Of a DNA stretch of 64,000 nucleotides, positions 1-11,018 are shown piece by piece (position 1 is the stretch's first letter; each line of letters opens with the position of its first letter). This stretch comes from Mucidula mucida (Eukaryota > Basidiomycota > Agaricomycetes > Agaricales > Physalacriaceae). The notes under the pieces were generated by a model, which searched no databases, was not told the DNA's origin, and worked only from the letters and a program-made list of their open reading frames with translations. The DNA lies in the NCBI GenBank assembly GCA_015501055.1, contig JADNYV010000014.1:186001-250000 (forward strand), given 5' to 3'. A program made the position numbers and the translations under genes.

Positions 1-520
1 CCCAACGTGAACTCTCGACGTGTGAACGGAGTTCGGTAAGCGCCCCGACGTGTATCCATCGTCCCACATGATTAGTCCTAATAAGATGCTGTACCTTCGT
101 AGCTAAGGCTCATGATGCGGATAGCAAGAAATCTTCGGAGAAACTCAAGAGAAACTTGGGATAGGCGTTGGTAGGGCGGGCCGTCCTGCGTCCTGAGTAC
201 TTGAGTCTCTTAACGAAGCAGAATCTCCTTCTAAATGATTGTTCCGAATTGGCAGAGTGGTGGGCAATAACAATCGGCGCCCGAAAGCTTTCGCAGAGAA
301 ATCAACCTTGAATTCAAAAGACGGTAAGCCGGCCCGCGGACCGGACACGCGAGCCGCACGCGGTTAATTCCCCGCATTTCTTCCCCGCGATTCGCGTGGA
401 CATCGTGGTTCTGCAGTGTGTATATACGTACTTATAACAAGGAACAGGTACATTGCTGCTGGATCTTCGTCTGCATAAGTATCTCTCACTACCTCATGAT
501 CATTCATCTAAAGCTTAGCT
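1..520. other. No supportable gene
   Basis: Only short unconvincing open frames are present. The right part is the 3' flank of the ketopantoate-reductase-like gene, whose stop codon lies at 521-523 on the minus strand. No RNA gene or repeat was recognised. Confidence 0.5.
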
Positions 521-1773
521 TCAAGGGCCTTTGACTCCGTTCCGAAACCGCCAGTCCATCGCAGACACCAATGCCGCTATGGTTTCCAGTGTAGGCGTCT
601 TAATACCAAGAGCCTTAGCCTTTCGTAAAGGGCCATTAACAATGACCTGCCATGGAATGTAAATGGCAAACTACAGCCGGAATGGAACAGAAGGGAGAGC
701 TTACATCCACCTCCATGGGTCTGCCATACTTCGCGTCCATGCACATGCTGGAGTAAAGGCCACGGAGTACAGAGTCCCGAGTGAGGAGCTCCGTAATAAA
801 CGTGTCGTCGATCTCGTCTCCAGCGCTCCCGAGCACGGCGTGTGCTATCGACGCCATCTCTTCCATTAGCGCACGCGCGACGAGTGGGCCCGACTCTGAT
901 GCTGAGAGGAATTCGGCCGTATTGCACATGGTGAGAGCAGTCAGTGTATTCCATGCACAGTTCCATATGGTTTTCTTCCACCTGTAGACGTCTATCACTG
1001 GAACGACGGTAATATCAGTACCACCAGCCCGGAACAGCTCGACGATCTTGTCAAGGTTCTGCTGTTGAGTCTCGCGACTGATTTCATCACTCCAGTGACA
1101 GCCGAATTGCATAGAGTTCTCGTTGTAGTGCTACAACACCCTAAGACCATGGCCTGGACACAACGTAAACCACGTACCTCGATAATTCCTGGGGTGGTCT
1201 GTCTCGCACCGACCCATGTCTAAGGAGTACTGTTAATGCCAAATAGGATAAGGTGAAGCATCAACCTACGACTCCAGAAAGGACTGTGTTATTGGGGAAG
1301 CGCTTCTGAAACTCTTCCTCGTTGCCGACACCGTTCTGGATGAGCACGATCGTTCTGCGCAAGACTCGGTTCTATTATTTTGAGATTAATCAGAATAACA
1401 TACGTGTTTTCACTGACTGCCGGTGCAATTTGTTCGGATATAGGGGGATTTGCGGTGATTGCTTTATTGGCGCAAACGACGAATGAGAACTTTGTCGAAG
1501 CTATAGATGGATCTGAGGGTGTTTTGACGACTGTAACACGATTTAGGTCTCTCAACAAGCGACAGAACTGAATGGATTACCCCCATGAAACTTGATATGT
1601 TCTTTCGTCCCGAATTTCCATGATTGAAGCTTCATCCCGTCGTTCTTCACAGCATCGTAGTTTGACCGTCCGCAGACAGTGACAAGGGAGTTGGGCGCCT
1701 CATTCAGGATGAAGGCATAGTAAGAGCCTATGGCGCCAATACCAAAGAACAAAATTTGCTCCGGAGTAGACAT
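521..1773 (-). CDS. 2-dehydropantoate 2-reductase (ketopantoate reductase) family protein
   Basis: Six exons join in frame into 332 residues: 1773-1581, 1530-1404, 1354-1270, 1219-1178, 1130-705 and 646-521, with introns of about 50 bases. The N-terminus carries a Rossmann NADP-binding glycine motif (FFGIGAIGSYYA, residues 9-20). An NKAI segment and an NGVGNEEE segment follow, as in ApbA/PanE enzymes. The C-terminal helical domain holds the family lysine/asparagine block (RWKKTIWNCAWN) and ends with RPMEVDV followed by VNGPLRKAKALG, the usual dimer and substrate region. Family members reduce 2-dehydropantoate to pantoate in coenzyme A synthesis. Fungi hold several paralogues of unknown substrate, so the pantoate role is inferred. 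All exon phases agree and no frame break is seen. The start is the first ATG before the Rossmann motif. Confidence 0.88.
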
Positions 1774-2767
1774 GATTAGGACGAAGGATTATGGGCCCGG
1801 TCTGTTTATAAGTCTGCGGTTCGATCGGTCCGATATTGAGGGTTGCACCAATGGCCAGCTCCCGCCAAACGACGGCCAGACAGGACGGCAGTAGGCGGTA
1901 AATGACGGTGGAAGCAGAACAACACAGGCTATTGGTCATGTGCCTCGGGATCGCGTCTGTCGCGTGCGAAAGGAGGCTGCGTCAAGATCCAGGCATCTAG
2001 ACGCGAACGAATTACGAGGACAACGTGCGCGTATGTAGAGACACGTATGGTGAGGAAGCCGCTCTCGAAAGGTAGTTCCTAATACCGCGAGAACGGCGGG
2101 CGAAGGTAGAAATGAAAAGTAAGTACAAGCCTCATGATATCCAACAGACGGCGACAGAGAATGCAGTCATGTTACAGGATATATCCTGGCCATGGTCAGA
2201 CAGTAGACAGTAGAGGCTGAGTATACTGAGTGTCCAGACAAAGCTAATTCTCGGCTTACGTACGCAATCTAATCTCATGGTCTGCATCTCCGCCAAGCCT
2301 AAGATATTTTTGCGATTAACGACGATGGCCAACCCACCGACTGCCGATTACATGGCCAAGATCCTGGCCTTGCCGCCGAATAATCACAATATGGGTATCC
2401 TATGACGGCTAAAGTAATCCCACAACGACTCTGTAGGCGAACTCTGAAATTCTGATCATTCTTTAGTCCAATTGGAACACCTTAGTTCTCTCTTTCCCAC
2501 CTTCTTTCTGCGTTTGTTTAGCCTTCATTTAGTGCGATTCAAATCCACAACCAATTCTTGCCACCCTTTTTCGTGATTTCTCTGCGAAATACCTCATACC
2601 CCTACTGGACCAGGTGGGACATTCCGCATAAGAGTTGGCCCCCTTGTCTGAATGCTCGTCAGTTCGACGAAGTTTCTGGCTCCCATTCGACGTTGTATTC
2701 GGATGTGCTGCGTGCTGTAAGCCGGTACATATTTTAGCTCCATCGTTGCCATTCGATCTAGTAACAA
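1774..2767. other. Intergenic, no gene supported
   Basis: About 1 kb between divergently arranged genes. A minus-strand open frame at 2529-2900 resembles no family known to me. Part of the region must hold the promoters of the flanking genes, and possibly upstream exons of the MYND gene, whose 5' end is uncertain. Confidence 0.4.
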
Positions 2768-3371
2768 ATGTATAGCAATTGCTATTGGGGCCGATTCCAG
2801 ACAACGCATCCTCGAGGACGGGCAATTCTCGTCGAGCACGCGAAGCGCATCGCTGAAACGGCACGATCGCCCATTCGCGAAGACAAAGCCAACTTTTCAC
2901 AATCAGTTATGTTGTTGTGGCAATTCCTAGCTTGGGACCAAACATGGGGTCCGACGCGTGTCCCGGACGAGTACGCGAAGCCCATAATACGTCTTATCGA
3001 AGAATTTCTGAGGGACTGTCCGGGAGCTATGGCAAGTAGATTTCTCGAACGAAGCGTCTCTCCCTAACCGTCTGTCTAACAGGGCACATCCATCGGGGAG
3101 GACTGTATGCTGCTTCTCAAAGGCCCGGACCAGGGATCGATTTTCCGCGTGAACATGCAACGTGCTCAGTGGGAATCAGAGATCGTGGCTTGCTTTTGTG
3201 GCGTCAACGAGGGACTGCTTCGTTGTTCGAAGTGCAAGATCGTCGCTTATGTGTGCCTCTTATCGCAGTGTCGGTTTCTAGAACTAAATGTTAAAATAGT
3301 GCTCTCCGGCGCATCAACGTAGCGACTGGCCTAAGCATAAAAAGCGATGCTTCAGAGCCTCGTTCGATTGA
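2768..3371 (+). CDS. MYND-type zinc finger protein
   Basis: Three exons (2768-3031, 3083-3250, 3300-3371) give 167 residues. The C-terminus is a MYND finger: a CFCG pair, then RCSKCK, YCSPAHQ and a final DWPKHKKRC, so the C/C-C/C-C/H-C ligands can all be placed once the second intron is removed. MYND fingers are protein-protein interaction modules; in Agaricomycetes they often end proteins of unknown role. The upstream part (LVEHAKRIAETARSP onward) is helical and not recognised. The first intron begins with GC (GCAAGT), a rare but accepted donor, and splices in phase 0. The ATG at 2768 is the first in frame, but earlier exons cannot be excluded, so the N-terminus is uncertain while the finger is not. 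Confidence 0.72.
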
Positions 3372-5763
3372 GTGTCGTTATGTCTTAATGTCTTGAACGA
3401 GATTGTTGGCCTACTTTGTATTGAGCATGTTAAAACAAATCTTGCATACTCTTGAAAAGCTCTTTCAGATTAGAAAACTATATCGTTCCAACTTGATTTC
3501 TTGTATACAATCTGTCGCTGTCACATGTCAATGTCAATGGGTGGGAGTCCTTCGCGTCCTGACAGCCTCAGCCTGCGGCGTCTCGTCTCTCAAGCTAGTC
3601 CCTGAGCTAGGAAACATTACGAGTCTACGACACGCATCGCTTGTTTCACCTACCATTTCATCTCAGGAATCGGAAAATTTGGTCCATGCTTTCTGGACTC
3701 ACGCCCCCTCCCATAAGTACACGTTCGTGTACCATTCCAAGAAGACGGATTTCGAAGCTACTGCCAATCATTGTGCGGGACGCAGAGAAGCAGATTTTCC
3801 TGAGACGCAAGCACACCCATCTTCGAACTATTACGATCTGCGATATGCCACTTGACACGCGAGGGCCTTCTAGAAGAGTTTTCCAACCTGGTTCCCGACG
3901 AAGGAGAGTGTCTATTCGGCCCTCACTGTCGTCGCCCACAGCCCTCAGTAGCACCTCTCATGGTGGCGATCATGCCTGGCTTCTGTGGCGCAGCCATTCC
4001 GGGTGGAAAAATGACAAGGGTGGACTTCTAGACTTGAACAGAGGACAGACGATCTAGACACGATTCACAGCTTCGCGCCTCGTCCTTGCGAAACAGCGGG
4101 TCCGATTCAGAGCACAGGAAGACGACCGCCGATCCTGAATGTTCCTCTGATGTTCGCAGCGGCGACGGTCTTAGTGCTAGGCGCACTGATCTCGATCCAT
4201 TGCACACTCCTTGAGAAGGAGAACATACGAGAGTCCGCCACGCATGGACGCCCTCCAGATCACATCAAGGACAGCAGTATGCACGACGGTACGCCAGGAC
4301 GAAAACTGCCGGGCCATCAGCAGTGAGAAAGCGTATATAGCTTAAAGGAGGTAGGCCACAACTAGAGATCGTCCTGTACGTCGGACACGGTCAACAGTAT
4401 AATTGAGTTTGAAAGTCGTATGTGGATCTTGGGCGAGGCTCAGTTTCGACATTGGGACGAAGACAGATGGTCGCCTGAGTTGAGCTCATTAAGTGGCGTA
4501 ACACACATACCTTGTGCGCGTGACATGAAGACTCAAGTGGCGACGCGCTACCCTAGATCGAATGATCTCAAGTCGTAAGATAGCACTTAGGTAGTCGTCA
4601 CCGCCTCGTGTCGGATAAAGTCCGACTTCGACCGCCTTTGTACATTCCGAATGGCGCAGACATGCCTCCTTTCAGTTATATCCGAAGCATTCGGCACATG
4701 TGATGAAAGTTCACAGTCAACAAAGTACACGAGTCCTTTCGGAACCAATCAGTCGAAATAGAACTAACTACAGTTTGTGCAGAAAAACACAGACAGCGGT
4801 TGTAGATCCATTAGGACGTTGGACTTGTCAGTGAGTAGGCCTGTTCTCAAACCTTGCATGCAGGAAGAGAATAACCTGATTGAGTCTTTCAAGGGAAACC
4901 TCCGACCGTGGAATTCCATCGTTCGGCATCCAGGAGAGAGAGACGGACATTTCCCGAAGAGCCTGAGATCGAGCTAGCATAAGCGGTTAGGAAGTAGGCC
5001 TGGCGCAATAGATGCAGCGAAAGAATTATCGGCTCGTACGGGGGTACACATAATGTTCCTGGCATGGTGGCGTGTTCATAGCAATTCAGGTCCTGAGGAA
5101 GCAGTTGTACACTGCGGTATCTATGAAAGCAACGGTTTGGAGCACAATGACCGTCGTAAATCTGGTACATGTAGGGAGGTGAACCGACGAGTGCATCAGG
5201 CTTGTCCAAGGAGGCCGCGGTTTCAAGAATACGCCGGCCAATGTCAATAAGGAAAGCATGTCAGAGATGATATTAAGCGAGCAGTCGATGCGGTGACAAC
5301 GCTGTTGATTAAGTCCAGCGCACAGCGTTGACGGTGAATCAAATTTGTGAGAAGATCGGGTCGGGTGCCGGATTCGGCCACGACAGACGTCACGCACCTT
5401 GCTCTAAACGGTCAACAGCTTCCACAATCAAACACGTTTTTTGAGAATTTTACTCAACCAATCTGGCTCTGTACTGTGTCTTTTGTAGCGGGGTTTTTCA
5501 TCTTACACAATGCAACCGGGGGCGGGCCTTTACCACTTGAACAAACAGATTCAATGGGTGCGATTGTTCCGACAGAGAAGACACCGTGTTCTCTTCTCAT
5601 AGTCCGGTCATCGCTCAGCTCACCGATAATACCGACCTTCACTGGTAAAGTAGAGCATGGGCATATCGATATTTCACGTGGGAATCTGAAGCTAAGCGAT
5701 TCATTTGCGTATATAACCCGACTTGGAGGCCGCTTTCTGTGCCGTAGAGGATTCCAACCCATC
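3372..5763. other. Long gene-poor stretch
   Basis: About 2.4 kb with no confident gene. Open frames between 3400 and 4060 exist on both strands, but none shows recognisable domains or consistent splicing. The segment around 3840-4030 could be a relic exon. The last few hundred bases probably hold the promoter and 5' UTR of the hydrolase gene starting at 5764. Confidence 0.4.
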
Positions 5764-7133
5764 ATGGGCGCACATACTTTTACTACTGATGTTGGCCCTG
5801 CAGACTCTGCCGGAAACATACAGCTTTTCTTCATGGATAGTGGACGCGTAGAAGGCTCACAGGACTATACAACGATATTCATCGTCCACGGAAGTGCCTT
5901 CACTGGTCGTCAGTCTTCTTCTCTTGTCTGTCTTTCACCTTTTTTGACGCCCTTCTGATACCTTGCTTCTTCTTCTCTAGATACCTTTAATTCGCTTCTC
6001 CCGCTTGCCGCACCGGAAAACCTTCGTTTGGTAGTTATTAACAGACGCGACTATCCTGGGTCCACCCCGTATACTGATGCAGAGCTATGCTCTATCGCTG
6101 CGGGAGAACGCGAATTCCTCGAGAATACTGGTCGCGAGATTCTGCATTTCATGCACTGGTTCGTGAAGAAGCATCATGTCCCGAGGATAACAACCTCAAA
6201 ACGCACCGGCACGAAAACGGGTGGTATCGTTCTCATGGGATGGAGCATGGGTGGTATGACGTGAGTATCTACTTTTAGTTGGCGTATACAGGTTAACCGA
6301 CCAACATTTCCGGACAGTGCGGCCTCAACTTTAGCGTACCCAGACGCAATCTCAGACGTGTATTTCAAGGCTCTAAAGTCATACTTTCGGACGATGATTT
6401 CCATGGTGAGTAACTTCAAAAGTCAATCTACGTGAGCTCATTCGTCCCTCAGATTCACCCAATCTCGCCTTCGGGTTTCCGCCACCTCCTCTCGTACCTC
6501 CCATGGACCCAGCAGTCCGCCCCACGCACGATTTCTTCCAAGGCTTCGCTGCATACGTATCATCCTACTACTCTCATCCCGATCTTAAGTCGCGGAAGCC
6601 AGAGGGCATTAACTTTGCCCCTTACACGGAACATCAATCTATGAAGGCCTGGAATGTGCAAGAGATAGCAGCCAACTTCGCTCCCGAAGAAGGAGTGAGA
6701 GTCGAATGGCCCGCGTAAACTTGCATAGTATGATTCTCTGACGCCTGCTCATACTTTATGATAGCGCATTACCGCCAATGCAAGAAACTATCCGCCGCCA
6801 GACGTATCTCGCGCTTTTCGATGAAGATAATGCGTGTAGGGTGTTTCCCGACCTCACGATCGTGCATATCTTTTGCAGAAACACGGGGTGGAATTGTGTA
6901 TGGGGTTACTGGGAGCACGACCGGATCTACAGAGAGAACATTGCGATGGGCAAACGATTCAGGAGGATGTATACTTTAGAGATGGAAGGGAATCATTTTG
7001 TGAGTACTTCTAACGTCCGTGATGAGTGTCCATTCATGCAGTTTCGTTACAGGCTCATATGGATCATCCGCGCGAGTTCATGAATGTATTAGTCAAGAGT
7101 GTTGGGGCTAATGGCAGGTCAAGCCGCTTGTAG
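5764..7133 (+). CDS. Alpha/beta hydrolase family protein
   Basis: Exons 5764-5905, 5981-6260, about 6318-6403, about 6453-6716 and two later exons build an alpha/beta hydrolase. It shows an HGSAF oxyanion-region strand, the NRRDYPGSTPY segment, a nucleophile elbow GWSMGG, and a late histidine in the segment reading GNHFAHMDHPREF across the last intron. The same architecture recurs in the pair at 57.7-60.4 kb, so this is a dispersed paralogue. The substrate is unknown. Most splice phases agree, but the junction near 6404 does not: the exon ends in phase 0 while the next exon, by comparison with the 57735 gene, needs phase 1. A single missing G at the donor would explain this. The gene is probably functional if that is an assembly slip. 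Confidence 0.78.
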
Positions 7134-7191
7134 GCCTCCAGTACATTGGTATACTTATGTTCCTTTCATGACCATCTATCTATATTTATCA

Positions 7192-7925
7192 TTACTGCTC
7201 ATCGAGACTGTTCTCTCTCGTAGCCCACGATCGGTAACACCCGCAGCGGTTCCCATAGATCTTCAATTCCGGCTCAAGGACTGCATTGCGCCTGCTCGCC
7301 GCGAAGAAGTCATTGTGTTTATGACAGGCATCCGGCGGTGCACAACACGAAATGATTATTCGCAACTCGCTGCAGCACCTTCTCCGCGGAGACGCCAAAC
7401 CCTCCCGGCCGCCCTCGAACCGTCCGGAGGTCCATGGCTCAACGATCACGGCTTGTAGCGTAGGCGGCGCTTCGGAGAGAACGTCGCTGAAGATGTCAGC
7501 AATGCGATGTCTCCGTCTTTCAATAAGGCCGCAGTCGATGTAGAGATGTGTAAGTTTTGGGCAACTCTGGAAGACTTCCTCCCAGACGAGTTTGTTTATG
7601 AGTTCGTATGAGGAGAAGTTGATATGTGACGCTGGATGGCAAGACAGATGAGGAAGTCATTTCTAGCTGATGGATATTTAGGTGGTACAAGGACGCGATG
7701 GACGCGCATTGTGGTTCGAGGGAGATAAGCGCCGAGCAGTGCATGAAGAGGAAGCTCATATCTTCCAAGGACATATCCTCCTTCAAATGAAGGCTCTTAA
7801 CGCTTCGAGAGAAAAAGGATCGGTCTCGCTGGAGGCGAAAGTCGATGGAAGAGACGAATTAGTGGCGATGAATTTCGTCTTCAAGAACGATATCGCGAGC
7901 CTATCACCACTAAAGTAACACTCCA
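7192..7925 (-). pseudogene. F-box/LRR-like protein remnant
   Basis: On the minus strand the stretch near 7430-7625 reads as one frame with LRR-like text (SYELINKLVWEEVFQ, then SCPKLTHLYIDC and APPTLQAVIVEPW), which resembles the leucine-rich part of Agaricomycete F-box-like proteins. Further upstream, similar text (LEALRAFI; EDMSLEDMSFLFMHC) appears in other frames with stops between, as expected for a decayed gene. No F-box itself was found. The plus strand over the same bases also holds open frames that can be spliced in phase, so strand assignment is not certain. Known family members serve as substrate receptors of SCF ubiquitin ligases, but this copy is unlikely to work. Confidence 0.42.
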
Positions 7926-8199
7926 TACGCAACGCCTAACATGTACCAATCGCGAAGGACCTTATAGACAAAGACGAGCTGACGCGTCAAACTGATGAAG
8001 TTGACTCGTACGCTGAAGCGCTGACTGACTGGCAGCGACAAATTGACTTTCGACAAGAAGAAATTTAGAGTATCGAGTCCTCAACGCAATCATTAGTCTT
8101 ATAGAGAATGAAGAAACTTGAAGAACTCTGGAATGATATTGTTGGCTAATTACAGGTACTCAGACATCGTTGTTTTTGACCAGATATACTCTAACATAC

Positions 8200-9130
8200 T
8201 CATCCTGTGAAAACAGCCGGTCCCGGAACCTATAACAGCGAATAAGCATGCAAGTTCGAACAAGGAAGAGAACACCCACAGTGTATGCCGTTGGGACTGG
8301 GTTGTAGATGTTCACAGTAAGGCTGGGGTCTACAAGACACAAGATGGCGTTAACATCATCTAGAATAGAAGCCAGCAAAGGCATTTACCATCGGACGATA
8401 CGTATCCTGGAATGGAGACTTTGGATGGGCTGGCTGTTCCACCGCCGGTTACGGCGATCTGGGCACAGGAGATGTACCATTGAGGTGCACCAGCAACATG
8501 CAGACCAATTTGCTCAATGCGGATGAGGTACTAGGAATAATAATTACTCAACCAGGCAGCTGTGACGCGTGAAGATACGCACTTCGCCATTGGGAACGCT
8601 TGCGGGTATGGTCGTGTTCAGCGCACTGAGGTTGAAGTCTGTGAAGCCGAAAGGATCAAACTCAGCTCCCCATTCCGCAATCTAGTGTGAGTTGCACTCA
8701 TTAACATCTCGCTGTCGTTCAAAAAATTATGAACAAACCTTGAACCAATTAGCGCCGCTTCCATCCCACTCCGCAACTGACGTCGGGGCAGTCCCGAGGT
8801 AGATTGCAGCGGGCCCTTGGTGGTAGAGCGTGTTATCCAAAAGGAAACCGACCATGCTGCCAGCGGCGACAGAGACGGTCTCAGTCGCTGGTGATGGGTT
8901 CACGTTGCAAGTAATGTCGGGGGACTCGACGTCGGTCACGGGAGAGTTGTTGACGGGGGTCCGTACGGCCGCGGTGGATGAGGTACCATCCCCAGTTACC
9001 AAGGTGGTCCAGATGTCTAGCGAAGGAAGATCAACAAAGGCATTATGCAGCGCCACAGGGTTGACGAACAGTGAGCTGAGACAGAGTGAGCGAGGAGGGC
9101 GAGGACAGCTGATGTTCCAACGAGCTTCAT
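8200..9130 (-). CDS. AA9 lytic polysaccharide monooxygenase (secreted)
   Basis: Six exons (9130-9070, 9016-8739, 8681-8583, 8530-8389, 8329-8280, 8229-8200) join in frame to 219 residues. A 19-residue signal peptide (MKLVGTSAVLALLAHSVSA) is followed directly by His, which becomes residue 1 and the first ligand of the histidine brace. The second copper His lies in NTLYHQGPAAIYL and the axial Tyr region in QWYISCAQI. PVTDVESPDITCN, the RIEQIGLHV strand and the terminal PGPAVFTG are classic AA9 features. These enzymes oxidatively cleave cellulose or related glucans outside the cell, using copper and an electron donor. There is no cellulose-binding module. The first intron splits the codon right after His1. 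A TATA-like box lies 38-45 bases upstream of the ATG. Confidence 0.95.
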
Positions 9131-9167
9131 GGCGACGACTTGATGAGACAGACATGGCGAAGGAAGT

Positions 9168-9175
9168 CTTTTATA
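9168..9175 (-). promoter_or_regulatory. TATA-like box of the AA9 gene
   Basis: The minus strand reads TATAAAAG about 40 bases before the AA9 ATG at 9130, the distance usual for strongly regulated fungal secreted-enzyme genes. This is a motif match only. Confidence 0.5.
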
Positions 9176-11018
9176 CTGCGAGAGAGTGGAGCGTAGCAAC
9201 AAAAAAAGCCCGACTCAGAGCGCGAGTTTATTCCGTGGTCGCGTAGCGTCTTTGGGATAGCCCGTGATAAGTCCAAATAGACGATGCTACAACTGTAGAG
9301 ACCACATCATGCGCTCTGAGCTTATTCTGCGCAGGGAAAGGCGAGGGAAGAGCTGATGACGAAAGCATGGAGAAATGAAAGACCGAATTTTAGCCTTTGG
9401 ACTACCGAAGTGACATGTTCGATCCGGTGTGATCAATAGACGACTTGGTAGCACCAGTCAGAAATGCACTGAAGGCCTTCGAAAGTCGTAGAGGGAACAT
9501 ATGTGGCGAAATTTCCCGAGTCTCCCGTGATATGAGGACGTAAAGCCACAATACAGACGATGAAACAGATACGGACCTTCAAGCCGTCGTGACGTCTGAA
9601 CAAGTTGTCGTGCTATGGGTCATAGGAGTTGAGTGTGGCGGAGAATATGCCATCAAACGTTTCACGAGAGAGAAAACACCGTCCTTATGCATTTACTCAA
9701 TGCAGTATAAAATGGGGGAACGTTCGTGAAATCAGGTCGTGCATGTGACGTGCGGTGTTCCGCTGAAATTGTTCGTAGAGGTAAGAGGCCGGGCGGGCAT
9801 CGCGGGCCACAGTGTCATAGACCTAGATCAAACCTAGATAGCCGAGTGGAACAACGTTGGGAGACCCATACCGGAGCATCAAATCTTGTCCTACAGATCC
9901 TGAATTCAAATCACAGTGGGAAAAGTACTGAACCTCATGGGACGAACTTTGTTAAGGCGTCGTTAAGATATCAAGTAATCAAAAGAGATCCTGCATTCAA
10001 TCTTTATGAATCTCGGGTGATGGGAACCATACAAGACTTCCAGCATGATGATTACGAAAGAGACGTCAAGGTCGGTCGTCTATGCAGTGTTTTCGCGCCC
10101 AGCAGTCTGCGTTCAATAGGATAGATGCAGCTCTGTATCACACGGGCGAGTTACACAATAGTTGGGCTTCGTTCTTTCGGACAGTAATTGAAGCACATCC
10201 CTTTCCCATAAAGCGTGACAAAATACAGGAAGAGACGTGCTACGGGATGGCCTGGGATAATTGATTTGCAAAATAAGCGCCGTCATGGAAAATAACCACC
10301 TGGAGCGACGTCGTCAGATGGAGAACTTCAAGTCAGAAACCGACAACTCACGAACAGACGCAGGCCGGTAAATTACAGACGCCGGTCCTACCTAAAGGTC
10401 CAGCATCCCCTCATAAACCGACAAACGGGCCCCAAGTCTGCCACTGTAGATAAACGGAAAGCTCTAAACGACTCGTTGGACGTTATGGTAGAAGACGGGG
10501 AGGAAGACATACCTCTCAACGATATCAGACGCGATGTCAACAACCGGATTTGGCGATCATATGTTATCAATTAAGCTGACTGCTGGCATCCATACGCACA
10601 GGCGTCTGGAGAGTTGTTAGCAGTGAGATGAAGCACGAATTAAGACATACCCCTGGCGGGTTACACGGTTGTGAACAAGGAGCAATTGTGGCCAAGTTGC
10701 GGGCTTTATTTGGGCACTTTAGGGCTGGTCGGGTGCCCGATTAGGATACGACGCCACATCGTCTGGCAATATTAGCCACATCCAGCTCAACTAATCAGTG
10801 TAGATCTTGCGGAGAAAACTGATCTAAATTGAAAGCTATTGAAAGGCGCCTTATGGTGCTGCCAAGTTCCCTACTAGCCTCGTGACTCACGAGTTCTGAT
10901 TAGGACAAGCCAAGCTCACTATCAATAAGCACGCAACAATGGTTAAGTATTGTCCCGTATTTATAGTCTCTTCTCACGCACCGGAAAATCACCTCTCTTC
11001 TTGCTTACTACCACCATC
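9176..11018. other. Intergenic, about 1.8 kb, no gene seen
   Basis: Open frames here are short and lack domain or splice support. A tRNA-like pair of A-box and B-box sequences occurs at about 9840-9915, but no cloverleaf can be folded around it. A TATA-like stretch (TATTTATAG) near 10958 may serve the oxidoreductase gene that starts at 11019. Confidence 0.5.

Noticed and set aside
2525..2620. Possible minus-strand tRNA (TGGTCCAGTAGGGG and GGATTTGAATC)
   Set aside because: The motifs resemble internal promoter boxes, but the ends do not pair and the spacing and arms are wrong.
3403..4057. Overlapping plus-strand open frames
   Set aside because: No conserved motif, no consistent splice pattern and mixed codon use; left as intergenic.
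5454..5834. Minus-strand frame upstream of the first hydrolase
   Set aside because: Overlaps the hydrolase first exon and promoter, with no domain or splice support.
9836..9916. Possible tRNA (A-box TAGCCGAGTGG and B-box-like ATTCAAATC)
   Set aside because: Box spacing is tolerable for a Leu/Ser-type tRNA, but the acceptor stem, D-stem and T-stem do not pair and no anticodon arm can be folded. At most a decayed tRNA-derived repeat.
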